From the NCBI GenBank assembly GCA_019775845.1, contig JADQAV010000022.1, positions 200,830 to 264,829 on the forward strand: a stretch of 64,000 nt of DNA, read 5' to 3'. This DNA comes from Myrmaecium sp. VS I D KN 1 (taxonomy: Eukaryota; Ascomycota; Dothideomycetes; Valsariales; Valsariaceae). The first letter of the stretch is position 1. Every line of letters starts with the position of its first letter. The position numbers and the translations under genes are program-made. This document shows positions 1 through 11,020 of the stretch, in pieces. Below the pieces are notes generated by a model. It was not told where the DNA came from and made no database searches. It was given only the letters and a program-made list of their open reading frames with translations.

Positions 1-537
1 CAGCAGTGACTGAGCGTAGCTCTACAAGCAAGTGCAGTAAACTCTTCTTGGCCCGCTTTTATTTTCCTTCTTCAGTATATCACCATACGTGTCTTTCTTT
101 GCTATAGCGCGAATATTCAACATTCGCCTTTTTCTACTGTCCTTTGTAGTTGATATCATGACCAATTTTGTCAAGCAATACATATTTCCTCCTCGTTCAG
201 CAAATTCTCTCTAGGTTTTCTTCCATCGTCAATATCAATTCCCCTCGCCGGTTTCCACCGCACTTGAGACGATCTCGAGAGTCCGGTTTCTGCACTGAAC
301 CTAACCCATGATCTCTCAATCGCGTCATGTGTTTCTCCCGTCAAGCTTCAATATTTATCCTCCAATCAAATCCATCCCTTTCAATGTCAGTTCAAGTGTC
401 TGGTTGCTGCACTAAAACCGAACCCTAGATTTCTCAACCACATCACCTCCTTCTTCTGTCGAGCTTTAAACCCAATCAACTATTCTATCTCGTCCGTTCC
501 ACTGTCCGTGGTACTATTCTCTGCGAATCGCTTCGCC
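1..537. other. Upstream region of the 538 gene, no CDS seen
   Basis: No convincing coding sequence. The stretch is pyrimidine-rich near its right end, as expected for a fungal promoter or leader, and contains the imperfect direct repeat listed separately. Confidence 0.5.
279..482. repeat. Imperfect ~90-bp direct repeat, two copies
   Basis: Copy 1 lies at about 279-369 and copy 2 at about 394-482. Both run from a GGTTnCTGCACT-like block, through a CTCAA-containing middle, to a CAAGCTT or CGAGCTT block and a CCAATCAA end. Many differences are C/T or G/A transitions. The pair lies just upstream of the 538 gene, so it may be an old duplication of promoter or leader sequence. Confidence 0.55.
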
Positions 538-1022
538 ATGCCTCCGAAGGAGGGTCCCGTCGTCCACATCGACGACAGCGGTGTCGCCATCCACATCACC
601 GCGCCCGGCACTTTCAAGTTTGAAGGGCTCCATCCACCAGCCTCAGCGAGCTGGTATTCACACCATCCAGCACGACCCTAACCTTGCACATTCATCACTC
701 AGTTAACAGCCAGGACATCCACGTCCACGCACTAAGTAAGCCATGAGAAGCACCATCGTCCGTTCTGCACCAAACAAAAGCTAACGAGCAAAAAGCCGCA
801 GTCGACTTCATAATCTTCGTCGGCGTTAACACCGCGCACGAGCCGGCCGTACTCCGCATGGTGAACGGCTGCGCGACGGCGACCTTTGAGATCCCTTTGT
901 TGCAGAGACGTCCCTGGGATCTCCGGACGGAGGATGGCTGCACGATGAAGACGCATCTTGCTAAAACTTGGTGCAAGGTGAAGGCGGGTTTGTTGCGTGC
1001 GTTGGGTGGTTTCTCCGGCTGA
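538..1022 (+). pseudogene. Short member of the local divergent family, with a frame break
   Basis: The ATG at 538 follows a good CGCC context and opens a short N-terminus with the APGTF motif also seen in the 1764 gene. Exon 1 appears to end at 735, followed by a 66-bp intron (736-801) with a GTAAG donor, a CTAAC branch point and a CAG acceptor. Exon 2 (802-1022) encodes a strand (DFIIFVGV), a second strand (ATFEIPLL), an acidic linker and a basic helix. This is the same C-terminal module as in the genes at 3967 and 13319, and the intron is again phase 1. The frame of the first ~30 codons does not join the frame that reaches the intron: one base would have to be gained or two lost around 620-640, and no usable intron fixes this. 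It is either a pseudogene or a sequence error. The product would be about 160 residues. Function unknown. Confidence 0.5.
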
Positions 1023-1763
1023 GGCTGCTTCGCGATGAGATATGATGTGGAGGTTGCAATGCGCAATCTTTCGGGGCGATTGAGGCTGTTTTGCAATGAG
1101 ACATAATGCGGTGGTTGCAATGCTCAACCCTTCAAAGCTGAGTTCTATCTGGGCTCATATCATGTGCTGATGATTTAGCTATCTACAGGACTTCCAATTT
1201 TTCTCCTTACGTCGCTTTCCTTCGTCCTGTTTGCTTCTCCATGAGTTCCCTCATGAAGTCAGCCCGTCCTCTATCATGAAATGTACTTTTACGATGTGGC
1301 CATGGTTACAGCGCGGGTTTGGTATAGACAGATATAGCAGAGAGTGGATGTTGATATGCTGAAATGCGTTGGACTGGTGTTTACCAGGCGTCGAATCGGG
1401 CGGCAAGGAGTTTGAATCCTTTCGCGCTGCTATATCCCACTCTCTCCACAATCCGGGAGCAGGCGTTTGAGACGGTATTACCTATACTAATGACCATGCA
1501 GACGTTAGCTTTCATATGATGTTCCTTCTGTTCAGTGTACAAGATGATATAGCGTAGTAACGTGGTACTCTAGCAGTTCGGTTTGCGTTGTTCTGTAGTA
1601 ACTCGCGCTAGGTCAAGGTTGATCTGGAGAGTTGTTGTTTTTGTTTTTGCCTTCCAGCTTCAAACCTTTACAAGACTGAATTCTTTTGAGGAAATCTCCA
1701 TCTTTCCACCTCTCTACTCAGGTTCTAGCTGCAGATTGTCTTGCCCGTTCTAATTCGGAAACC
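1023..1763. other. Intergenic, no gene seen
   Basis: Only short random open frames. Sequence composition is ordinary and nothing conserved was recognised. The right end (about 1640-1763) is probably the leader of the 1764 gene. Confidence 0.5.
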
Positions 1764-2729
1764 ATGCCACTGGAAGACACTGTCTCACATGGCTTGAAAG
1801 AATCGGGTATGGACGACGGGAACTTCCAGCTCATCCGACCTGGCACCGTCACGATCCGCTGGGGTCCCCTCGGAAACGAATCCGGCGAAAGCGGCAGTAT
1901 CAAACTCGCCCACCCTGGCACCGTTACTATCTGCTGGAGCCCCATTGAAAATGAGGCTGTCGGAAACAGTTCCGCCTCAATGAGAGAAAGAGCGACAGCA
2001 ATGACGCTGCCGCAATTGACAATCAATACTGCTCCAACTCTACCAACCCCAAGCCCTACTGCTGCTGCCACTACCCACAAAGCCCGGACGACTGAAGCAA
2101 TTACTCCAACTCTTGTCAAGACACACCCGGTAATTGAGATAACCACCAAACGTAATGTCCACAATCAAGGGGGCGCGAGCGTGTTGGCTGGTAACGTCGA
2201 CAACCGGACTGTGTCGGGAAGGAAGCGCACCCATAGCGAACGCCGATCGGTAGAACCATCACCACACCCTGAAGAAACGGATGAACCATACATCAAGCAA
2301 GAGATCGACCAGGTCTATGATGATAGCGACGTTGGGTCAAGTCCTGTCCGGCGCAAGACCCTCCCAAGAGCTTGCCGCTCACGCGTACGAGCTACTACGC
2401 AATACGACAGCGAGATGGACTCAATGTATTCGTATTCGGACTGGAATATGGACGACGACACAAGCGATGTCGAGGTTGAGGATCGAGAGACCGAGAGTAC
2501 TGACGACGACGCATATCAGGGCCCAAGCAATGTCGGAAACGAGAGCAGAGAGAACGATGAAGATAGCAACGGATCTATCGAAGAAGATGATATCAGGGAC
2601 AGCCAGGGGACCGGTGACGAAGGTCTAAGTAACTGCAACGACAGCAAAGAAAGTGATGGGTGGAATTTTTTGTATAAACGAAGAGGATATCACTGGGGAA
2701 TGCGAAGCAAGTGGCGGCGGCGGAGGTGA
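1764..2729 (+). CDS. Acidic nuclear-type protein of the local family, two PGTVTI repeats
   Basis: The first in-frame ATG with a sensible context is at 1764 (MPLEDTV), giving about 321 residues. Near the N-terminus are two copies of a short repeat, RPGTVTIRWGP and HPGTVTICWSP, about 25 residues apart. It resembles the APGTF of the 538 gene and HPSAVTVRI of the 3967 gene. The middle is Thr/Pro-rich and disordered, followed by a basic GRKRTHSERRS motif close to QKRTHSQRDS in the 3967 gene, then a long Asp/Glu/Ser-rich tail. The simple reading stops at 2729. Phase-1 splicing from about 2628 to 2684 would instead continue into another open frame up to about 2777, where there is a GTAACT donor. The 3' end is therefore uncertain and the true product may be longer. 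No known domain recognised; a nuclear location is inferred from the basic motif. Confidence 0.55.
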   Translation: MPLEDTVSHGLKESGMDDGNFQLIRPGTVTIRWGPLGNESGESGSIKLAHPGTVTICWSPIENEAVGNSSASMRERATAMTLPQLTINTAPTLPTPSPTAAATTHKARTTEAITPTLVKTHPVIEITTKRNVHNQGGASVLAGNVDNRTVSGRKRTHSERRSVEPSPHPEETDEPYIKQEIDQVYDDSDVGSSPVRRKTLPRACRSRVRATTQYDSEMDSMYSYSDWNMDDDTSDVEVEDRETESTDDDAYQGPSNVGNESRENDEDSNGSIEEDDIRDSQGTGDEGLSNCNDSKESDGWNFLYKRRGYHWGMRSKWRRRR

Positions 2730-3966
2730 TACATTATCGACAAAGGAGAGCAAAAATGATTCTGAAAAGTGTGATAAGTAACTTGCGATCTTTTGGATTT
2801 TCCGTACGCCTAGGCTAACCTGTCACGATGAACATTTGGCAGGACCTCGCTGATATCGGAATCCGCCAATTTCTTCTAAGCCCAACGGGCTTCAGCGCCG
2901 GCATAAAGCCATGCCTTGATTACATCAAGATCGAGATCGAAAGGCAGGACCAGGCGTAATTACTGGGACACTAGAAGCGGTGCCTGAAAGGCGCCAGATC
3001 GTGCTAAAGGATCGAAGAAATTCCATCACAATTCGTATAACTCGAGAGAGTACGTAAAGCGAGCCAAGTCCTTTGCGAAATAGATGTGCCGACTTAATCA
3101 GCTAGCATAGTAGTGAGGTAGCCGGATTACTGGAGCCCAACAAATCAACGACTGGTGTTAATATAATCAAACAGCGCAAGGTTTCCGGTAAACGTGCGGG
3201 TGTCTTATGGTGAACGAATGATGCCAGTGAGCGACCATTATCACTCCATAAGTGAAGTTGGAGCTTCACGAATGGATTCCGAGTTAAGGTGGAAGTTTGA
3301 GGAGGAAGAGTAGAGTACTCACAGATTTGGATTAGGCTGAGGCTAAGTCCCAAAAGATTTGGTACATTGCCTTAAGTAAAACAGGAGTTTACTGGACACT
3401 CAGACGAAGAGAGCTTGAAATGTTTACTAGACAAACATGGCTCCAGGTGTATGTACAGTATGTGTGAGACCAGTGAAATGTTAGAAAAAGATTTAGAGCT
3501 TTCCTCCCGCCGACAACCCCGTAGGATTTATAGACATATTATGATTCGGCAACGCTGGACGAGCCCAAACCTCCAGGAACAAATCTACGGACCGTGATTT
3601 TAGTAAAGCATGGTGGATTTCCCTCCCAGCCCGATACCTATATTACCACGCTCAGTGAGACGACCAAACACCATCAGCAGCAATCTCAGCAGCAATCATC
3701 CTACGTAGGTACACACCATTGCTTTCGCCCTCTGAGCTTGCAAAGCTTCCCTCAGCCAACAATATCGCTTGGCCTCCCTTTTGCCACTCCGCTGAGCAAT
3801 CAGAAGCTGGTCACGATAGACCGGCTCCTTTCACACCGGCACGGCCTTTCGTATGTCCGCAGCTCACCATCTGAAGTCACATCCGTCAGCCTCACATTTT
3901 CTCCCCCAAACCTCTTATCTTGGCCCTTTCCCTTGGACATCTGCGTCGGCGCGTCAAATTGGAGAT
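2730..3966. other. Intergenic with coding-like fragments
   Basis: No complete gene. About 2778-2842 has the form of an intron (GTAACT donor, CTAAC branch point, GGCAG acceptor). Downstream, 2843-2959 reads as DLADIGIRQFLL and onward to a stop, and about 2990-3050 reads through a strand-like NSITIRITRES. These could be lost 3' exons of the 1764 gene or remains of another family copy. The rest, to 3966, shows nothing clear. An in-frame ATG at 3853 could extend the next gene. Confidence 0.35.
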
Positions 3967-5222
3967 ATGCCAGCCCAGACCATCTCCTTCCATCAAGGAC
4001 AGACTGGGCAAAGCGTACACGTATTGATCACCAGCCACCCCAGCGCGGTGACAGTGCGCATCTCACGGTCTTGCGCAGAGGAGGAGGACGCGTTCGATGA
4101 AAGCATTGAGATCGTTGCCGGACCTTCCGGTCTGCAGAGCTCGAAGAAGGTGTCAAATCTGATTACTGCCAAAAGGGAGGAATCCAATAAGCCTGCAGAT
4201 GGACAAAGCGACGCGGTTTCTGTCAAGCAATGCCCGTCGGCGCCGGTCTCACGGGCGAACAGTTCAGCTACCGAGATGGCATCTAATGGACACCGTGAAT
4301 CGCTTGTTGTAGAGATCATAACTGCTGGTGAAGGAACCCCCGGAGGACAGAACAACAGAAAGAGGACAGAGAAAATGAAGTCCGCCAGCGTCCAAAAACT
4401 CAGTACCCAAAAGAGGACGCATAGTCAGCGAGACTCCATGCAGCTATCTTCCACCCCATCTCGCAAGAAGTCCGAGAGCCTCGCAGACCGAGCTCCCAGC
4501 CCAGCAACACAACTGTCAGCCGGTGCCGATCCCTACGAGGTCTACCTCACCCAACTCGGACGTAAGTACATCCATCCTACCCATTAACTCACCAAAAACA
4601 CCACCACCCTAACCCTCCATCTAGGAGATTGGATCGACATCAACGACCTCCCGGGACCGCCAAACATCGACCCGTACCGCGAGTACCGCAACCGGTTCGA
4701 GCAAGCGCACCTCATCGCGCGCAAGCTGGACCAGCGGCCCGGCCTGCCGCTCTCCAAGCACCCCCAAGACTACGGCGACTTCTGGGTCGAAGTGGAGGAG
4801 GCCTATTGCATGTGGGAGAACGAGGATGAATGCATCAAGCCGTTGCGGTTTCGTAAGCATAGTACGCTACGCCCCGCCCCCCTCTGCTCCCACTTCCGTC
4901 AAAAAAAAAAAAAAAAAAGTCCGTCTGATACCTACTGACCCCCTTCCTCCATCCAGGCTGCATCGGCCTCAAGCCCCTCAGCGACTTCCGACTCGCGCTC
5001 TACTTCGGCAGCCACGCGGGGGAGACGTCGATCGTGTTTCTGGTGCCGTTGAAGGAGATCCCGGCGGATTATGGCGAGGATGGGAGGACGGAGAAGGATC
5101 ATAATATGAGGATGTTTGCTCACGTGTTTGGCATGCTGTGGAACGTCTTTCGCAAGGTGGAGACGGAGCCGATTAGGCCGTTTGTGTTGGAGAGGATGGG
5201 GGAGTGGTCGGCGGCTTTGTGA
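3967..5222 (+). CDS. Divergent family protein, best complete member with two phase-1 introns
   Basis: Three exons: 3967-4561, 4625-4852 and 4957-5222, giving 362 residues. Both introns are GT-AG and phase 1; the first has a CTAAC branch point and the second contains a run of 18 A. The N-terminus has the HPSAVTVRI motif. The middle is disordered and basic (QKRTHSQRDS, a possible nuclear signal). After intron 1 comes a folded part starting RDWIDINDLP and including DFWVEVEEAY. After intron 2 comes the module FRLALYFGS, TSIVFLVPL, an acidic loop and a long helix (MRMFAHVFGMLWNVFRK). The DFWVE block matches DFWVD in the 13319 gene. No named domain recognised. An upstream in-frame ATG at 3853 is possible, but 3967 matches the short MP-type N-termini of its two left neighbours. 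Function unknown. Confidence 0.75.
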
Positions 5223-6052
5223 GGAGAGAGGGGGTGGGTGGATGGGTTGGAGAGGACTGTGGGAAGTGGAGGAGTGTGGGTGATCGGGTTATGAGATACA
5301 GATTCATCAGCCAGGTAAAGGAAGCATCGTGAAGACGCCCCAACCCAGGCAGATAAACAAAAAATACAACCTCTCACCTCTCTACAACCCACTGTGGTAA
5401 TGCTGTGCAAAGAATACTACTACCCAGCAAGCTAAACGATAAGAAAGACAAGGGAAGGCAAGAAGATAAGAAATATCAAAAGGAAAAAGGTCTAGGTATA
5501 TCGTCCTCTAAGCCACCGGCTGTGGGACCAAACCAAGATAGCAGCATGTACATCGAGCGTATAGAATGAAAAGATTTGACACAGTCAAAAGGAAACAAAT
5601 TGAGAAAGAAAGAGATAGGAAGTCAAAGCATGCTGAAAGTGGAGGTTCGTTGCCTGGCCATACACACATACCATACCATACTTCTATGAAACTAAACCCC
5701 CCCTCTCCCTCAATAGGCACGCACGCACGCAGTCACACATCCACCCCTCAACCTCCCCTTCCTCTCCTCTCCTCTCCTCTCCTCTCCTCTCCTCTCCCCT
5801 CACCTCACCTCACCGAAAACACAATACAACACAACACAACACAACACAACACAACACAACACAACGCAACATAAATCCAAGCACCCACTCCACTCCATTC
5901 CATTCCACCTACCCGCCAACAAAAGAACCAAAACAAGAAGAGAAAGGTGAAAGCAAAAACGCAAGAAAATCCACCAGGGTATCCTATCCCATTCCCATTC
6001 CCAATCCCATGTCCATCCCAATCCAACCTTCCCACCCCCCACCGCTCAAAGC
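5223..6052. other. Convergent 3' region between two genes
   Basis: Lies between the end of the 3967 gene and the end of the Afi1 gene on the opposite strand. It should hold both 3' untranslated regions. It contains the pentanucleotide repeats listed next, and no coding sequence was recognised. Confidence 0.6.
5759..5866. repeat. Two adjacent 5-bp microsatellites
   Basis: A (TCCTC)n run at about 5759-5800 grades through CACCTCACC into an (AACAC)n run at about 5820-5866. Both have a 5-bp period and are strand-asymmetric: C/T-rich, then A/C-rich on the plus strand. Confidence 0.9.
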
Positions 6053-8700
6053 TCACTTAGCAGGCACCTCCGGCGGCCTCTCCTCCTCCTCCTCTGCATC
6101 CCCATTCCCCCCACCCATAACCCCCATACCCCCCCCAACCCCCATTCCCCCACCAAACAAACCAAGCTCCTCCCTTCTCACACGAAAGAAAGCCAACTTC
6201 GCAAACCTGCCAAGTTGCGCCCAAAAATGCCGTCCCGCATCATGCATCCTTACACGCTCCAGGACCCTCACCGCCGCCCGTCGCACATCGGGCCGGGGAT
6301 GAAACAGTCCCAACCCGAGCGGGAACAGGCCCGCCGACGACTCGCACACCACGCCGAGCAGGTGGAGCAGGGTGTGGTAGCGGCGTTCGCGTTCGCGTTC
6401 CTCCCTGTCGGCGTCAGCCTCGGCGTGTGCCTCGGCGGCACCTTCGACGACGCGCTCCAGCCCCAAATACACCGCCGCCGCGCCCTCGCTGCCGGGGCGC
6501 AGCAAGCGGAGGCGATCCAAGGCGGAGCCCAGATCGACCCCCCTCAGGCCTTCCGGGCGGCGCACCCACCGCATCGCCTCGTCCTGGACGTAATTGTAGT
6601 AGCTGCGGGTGTTGCGCCAGCCCTCGATGCGGTACACGTTCGCGGCCAGCTCGCGGGTCTTGCTCGCGTCGTCCGGCCAGACGAGGCCGTGGCCGAGTTG
6701 GCGGGCCAGGTCGGCGGAGCCGGGGGAAGGCGAAGAAGAAGAAGGGTTGGTTTCGGTGAAGGGGTACAGGGCGCTGGCGCCGAAGACGAGTTCTTCGAAG
6801 GCCGCGGCGATGCGGGTGAAGCGGTGGACCCAGGCGCGGAGGAGGCGTCGGATGGCGGGCTCGCCGTGCCGGGAGGCGATGGCGTGGGTGAGGGTTTGGA
6901 TGAAGGCGGTGTCGCCGGTCGGGTCGTCGGCGGGGGAGGGCGGGCCCGAGGATTTGGAGGAGGAGTTGGTGAGGGCGTTGAGGCTGGTGGGGAAGCCGGA
7001 GGAGGACGAGGAGGAAAAGGGCCCGGCGGTGCCGGAGGAGGTGCTGAAGGGGTTGTGTGTCGAGCTGCCGGCCGAGGTGTTCGGCGGGTGGCCCGTTTGT
7101 TGCTGCTGGAAGAAGAGCAGCCCTTCCGTGATCGGCGCGCCTTCGATGCGGTTGGAGATCTTCATGCGCCCGGACGGGAGGTCGACGAGCAGGTCCCACC
7201 ATTCGGGCTTGTGGCCGAAGGCCGGGTTGGTGACGCCGGCGATGAACCCGGGGACCTTGAGGAGGTCGTCGATCTTGGTGAGGTCGGTGTAGGGGAAGGC
7301 GTGGCGGGTGAAGCCGCGGAGGAGGCCGCCGGATGCGAGGGCGCAGGCCGCCAGGACCGCTTCGGCGACTTCGGAGGAGGGCCGGTTGTGCCCGAGGAAG
7401 ATGATGCGTTTCTGGGTGAGCAGGGCGTTCATGAGCACGATGATCGGATGAGTGTAGGGCCCGCTGGTGGTGAGGTGGGGGTGGAGCGGACTGAACGGTT
7501 GCGGCGAGGTGGCGTGTGGTGTGGAGAACGTCTGGATGAGCTTGATGAGGGAGAAGTCGCCGACGGTTTCGGTTGAGACGGCAGTGGGGACTTTGATGGG
7601 CACGGGGATGCCGTTGTACATGACACGCGATTCGAACTCGTGGGTATCGCGGGGCAGGGCGTAGCGCGGACGCGTGGACTGGGTCGAGGAGGTGGATCCT
7701 GGCAGGGAGTGCTTCTCGGCGTCTTCAGCCATGCGTTGCTGGATCATCTGGTCGAACTTTTCGATGAACATGTCCTTGACTTCCGTGGACTGCAGGATAT
7801 GACGCTCAAGAGGTGTGAGCTTCGGCATCAGGGAAAGGTCCATGGAATTGAGCGCGTTGTAGAGCGACGCGAGGGTTTCCGGTACTGGTGCACGGTAGTA
7901 CTCTTCCAGAGCGAGCAGTAGCAGCGGCTGTGCGGTGTGAGTACATACGCCTTATGGGTCAGTATTTTGTGAGGGTTCGGTACCTTGTAGATGTGCAGGA
8001 ATGAATGCCGCGTGCAGATGGCCATGGCTTTGACCACCGCACCACGCTTGACCGTGTGATCCTGCTTCGTGAAGACCAGATTCAAGACGTACACGAGCGG
8101 CGGCCCCTCGATATCCTCCTCGTCCGAATCGCTCTCCCCGTCCTCATCATCCAGGTCGGAATCATCCCCGCTGTCCAGGCCCGTTCCACCAGCCAGACGT
8201 TCCTCCCTTCGTTGTTTCCGCCTCCGTTTCCGCTCCGCCCTTTCCTCCTTTTCCTCCTCCTCGGCGGTGGTGTCCTTGTGCAGGAAGAAGATGGTCCAGT
8301 CCTGGCTGCGCAAATGGGTTTGGTCCGGCAGCATGAGCTCGGCCAGCATGTGCTCGTCCCCGCTGATGGGGCCGGGGTACTGGTGTTCCATGATCGAGCC
8401 GCGATCGATGTCGAAGGAGGCGACGAGGATGTATTCCACATGGTTCTCCGGCGAGTTGGCGGGGTATTGCGACTTGAGCTTCCGGCGCTGGGGTGGTCTG
8501 GGCGCGGAGATGGAGGACTGATGCGAGTTGCGGTGCGAGGAGGCGGAGGAGTCGGCGGACTCGCGCACGGCGGTGGGATTGGGTGATCGGCTCGGTCGTC
8601 GACCCAGGGCGGAGGGAGAGCGCGAGGTGGGAAAGGAGGAGAGGGAGGGTCGGCGGCCGACCGCGGCGTTGGGGAAGGAGAAGGAAGGATTGGCAGACAT
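6053..8700 (-). CDS. AFI1: Afi1-like Arf3 docking / polarity protein
   Basis: Two exons on the minus strand: 7984-8700 and 6053-7927. The 56-bp intron is GTACC to CACAG, and the product is 863 residues, close to yeast Afi1. The N-terminus is Ser/Arg-rich. From about residue 85 it carries the Afi1 docking domain: [13 protein letters not shown], then [11 protein letters not shown] and DWTIFFLHK, followed by a basic then acidic insert. The spliced joint gives [16 protein letters not shown] and leads into the SPA (stabilization of polarity axis, DENN-like) region, with [21 protein letters not shown] and KRIIFLGHN. Yeast Afi1 recruits the GTPase Arf3 to polarised cortical sites, and this protein is expected to act the same way in tip growth. 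The long Ser/Pro-rich linker around residues 480-560 and the Gly-rich C-terminus are low complexity. An in-frame ATG at 8730 is an alternative start. Confidence 0.9.
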
Positions 8701-9472
8701 GTCGGGGTTACGCGCAACGGCCACGGCCATCACAGATGTGCGGAGCTGCGGGACGGTGCGGTGGACGGGAGAGTCGAGCGTTCAGGAGGGGCGGGATGCC
8801 CTGACGGCGGGAGAGCGGAGCGGGTGGAGAGGTCCGAAGGGGTCGTCCGGGGGCTGTCGTCGTAATCAAACCGATAGCGGAGATGGCGGAGTGGAGCCGC
8901 GACAGACTGGCAGAGTGGCTAGAGAGGGTTGGGTTGCCAGATGCCAATAGTTGGGAAAATCATTGGAGACGGAGTGGATTGAAACATACAATAATAGGGG
9001 AGCACGCACTGCGGTCAGGGCCATGCATTGATGCCTTGGTCCCTGGCACATTCAAGGGCTGGCTGCCTGAGCAGCTGCATGTCTCACCGCCCTCCACAAA
9101 TCGCATGGCTGAATGCCTGAGGTGTTCACCCCCGCCAAGCATTACCCCGGACTTAACGTGGATATGGCAACCCGGCCGCTAGTTTGTTTGTCAACACCCG
9201 ACAACCTAAGGCCATCCGTCGTCCACACGTCCACCCGTCCAACCACTGCAGCCGCACATCACCATTCACGCGCCAACCTTACGTGTATACACCGTTCTTT
9301 CCACCCGATCACCTTACCCGGCCTGACTGATAAGACACACACACACAACGCACACCATCGGTGCGACTGGTTCATCATCATCAAACCTTAACTGTGTGAG
9401 CGCAGAATCACTGTCGTCTGCCTGCCAGCCCGTCCGGCCGATAAAAGATTGCAGGACGCCCCCAAGTTCACC
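8701..9472. promoter_or_regulatory. Shared upstream region of Afi1 and the EF-hand gene
   Basis: About 770 bp between two divergently transcribed genes, so it must contain both promoters. No clear TATA box or known operator was seen. A short CA run occurs at about 9331-9345. Confidence 0.5.
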
Positions 9473-10983
9473 ATGGTACGTCTTTCCCGCCTGTTTTCTC
9501 CGTCATGATGATGACTGACGTAGAGATAAACATCATCCAGGCCACCCCGCCGCAGCTGCACCACCGGCCCTCCGTGCGCGCCTCCCCCTTCCGCCGCGCA
9601 GGAGCATCTCCCCTCGCGCCTTCTCCCTCGCAGATCCGCCGTGAGCAATCCCCTCTGGCCTCGCCCCTCAAGCCTCCTGCTGCCAGTGCATCCTCGCGTC
9701 CTGCCACCCCGACCGGATTGTCGCCCGAGAAGCCTAACAAGTTCCTTGACTCGCCGCTGCGACCGACCAACCCCAACCCCAGCAACCTCGGCCTGACCGG
9801 TGCCGCCAATCCTCCCTCCTGGCTGAACAGCAGACGAGACAGCCGTGCGGACACTCCAACCACGCCGACACGGGGCCTGCCGCCTACGCCCACACGCGGA
9901 AGCACATCGCCAACTCTCACCCGGGACGCGCTCCCCTCGCCAACCCGCGAACAGCCCTCCTCGCCCAGCCGCCAGCCCTCCACCGTCTCGACATCGACCG
10001 ACGCCTCTGCGCCCGGTGAACACACTCCGGCCGCCACCCCGCCGCCAGAGGAGGAGCCCACACCCGCCGCGCCCGCCTCTCCTGCTCCCGCCGCCGCTCC
10101 CGCCGAGCCCGCCAGCCAACCACGCACGCCCTCCTTCCTCCGCGAGAGCACGCCCAACGCCAGTTCGACAACGCCATCCTTCCTCCGCGACGCAACCAAC
10201 GCTCTCCGACCCACTACGCCCGCCCACACCCGCAAAACCACTCCCCAGCCCAGCACGCCCAACTACCTCAGCGCGCTCAAACCCACCCCAGCCACCAATA
10301 ACACCAACACCACCATGGCACCCCCCTCAACACGCCGCACGCCCACCCCCGGCACCGCCGCCGCAACCCCCCGCACCTCCTTCCCCCCCACCTCCTCCAC
10401 CTCCTCCGACCCCCTCGCCCGCCTCCCCCCCGCCCTCCTCCACTCCCTCCGCGAATCCTTCTCCGTCCTCGACAGCCGGGCCAGCGGCACGCTCACGCCC
10501 ACCCAGCTCGCCGAGGCCCTGCACACCATCGGCCTGGACTCCTCCCCCGTGGCCGTGGCCACATACTTCCCCCCCGGCGCGCCCGCGGAAATGACGCTCA
10601 GCGCATACCTCGCGCAGCTGGCGGAGCCGCTGGCCCGGATGTCGGAGGCGGAGGAGCTGCTGGCGGCGTTCGGCGCGCTGGACGTGGAGGACTGGGGGTA
10701 TGTGGATTGTGAGGTGCTGCGGGGGGTGGTGCTTGCTGATGATGATGATGAGGATGGGGGGCAGGGGGGAAGGAGGTTGACGCGTAGGGAGGTGGAGGAG
10801 GTGATGGGGGGGTTTGTGGGGAGGAAGGTACTGCCGGTGCCAGGGAGGGGGAAGGGGGGGGTTGCGCCGGGGAAGGGACTGGGGGCGAGGGATGTTTTTC
10901 GGTATCGCGAGTTTGTTGGGGTGGTTAGTGGGGCTGGTGGCTCTGGGGGAGGTGAGGGGGAGGAGGGGGAGGGGAGGGTGTAG
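9473..10983 (+). CDS. EF-hand-fold protein with long disordered N-terminus
   Basis: Coding exon 1 is only the ATG (9473-9475, context CACCATGG). Intron 9476-9540 has a GTACGT donor and CATCCAG acceptor, and exon 2 begins GCCACC, giving MATPPQLHH and 481 residues. About 300 residues are Pro/Ser/Thr-rich with many TPTRG and SPTRE-type motifs (possible proline-directed phosphorylation sites) and a repeated PSFLRE/PSFLRD. From about residue 299 a calmodulin or myosin light-chain-like region follows (LRESFSVLDSRASGTLTPTQL, then LLAAFGALDVEDWGYVDCEVL). Both loops lack the acidic residue at position 12, so calcium binding is doubtful. The C-terminus is Gly/Glu-rich. Exact family and role are not known to me; a cytoskeletal adaptor is a guess. 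Confidence 0.75.
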
Positions 10984-10994
10984 GGTTCTTTTTT

Positions 10995-11020
10995 GGGGGG
11001 GGGGGGGGGGGGGGGGNNGG
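10995..11020. repeat. Poly-G run with two ambiguous bases
   Basis: A G homopolymer just after the EF-hand gene includes two N at 11017-11018. Its true length is unresolved in this assembly. Confidence 0.9.

Noticed and set aside
6215-7576. 453-residue open frame antisense to the Afi1 gene
   Set aside because: Gly/Glu/Val/Arg-rich shadow in a GC-rich region; the opposite strand encodes recognisable Afi1 and SPA domain sequence.
8876-8960. tRNA-like start resembling a Leu/Ser tRNA acceptor and D arm
   Set aside because: No matching anticodon arm, T arm or closing acceptor strand.
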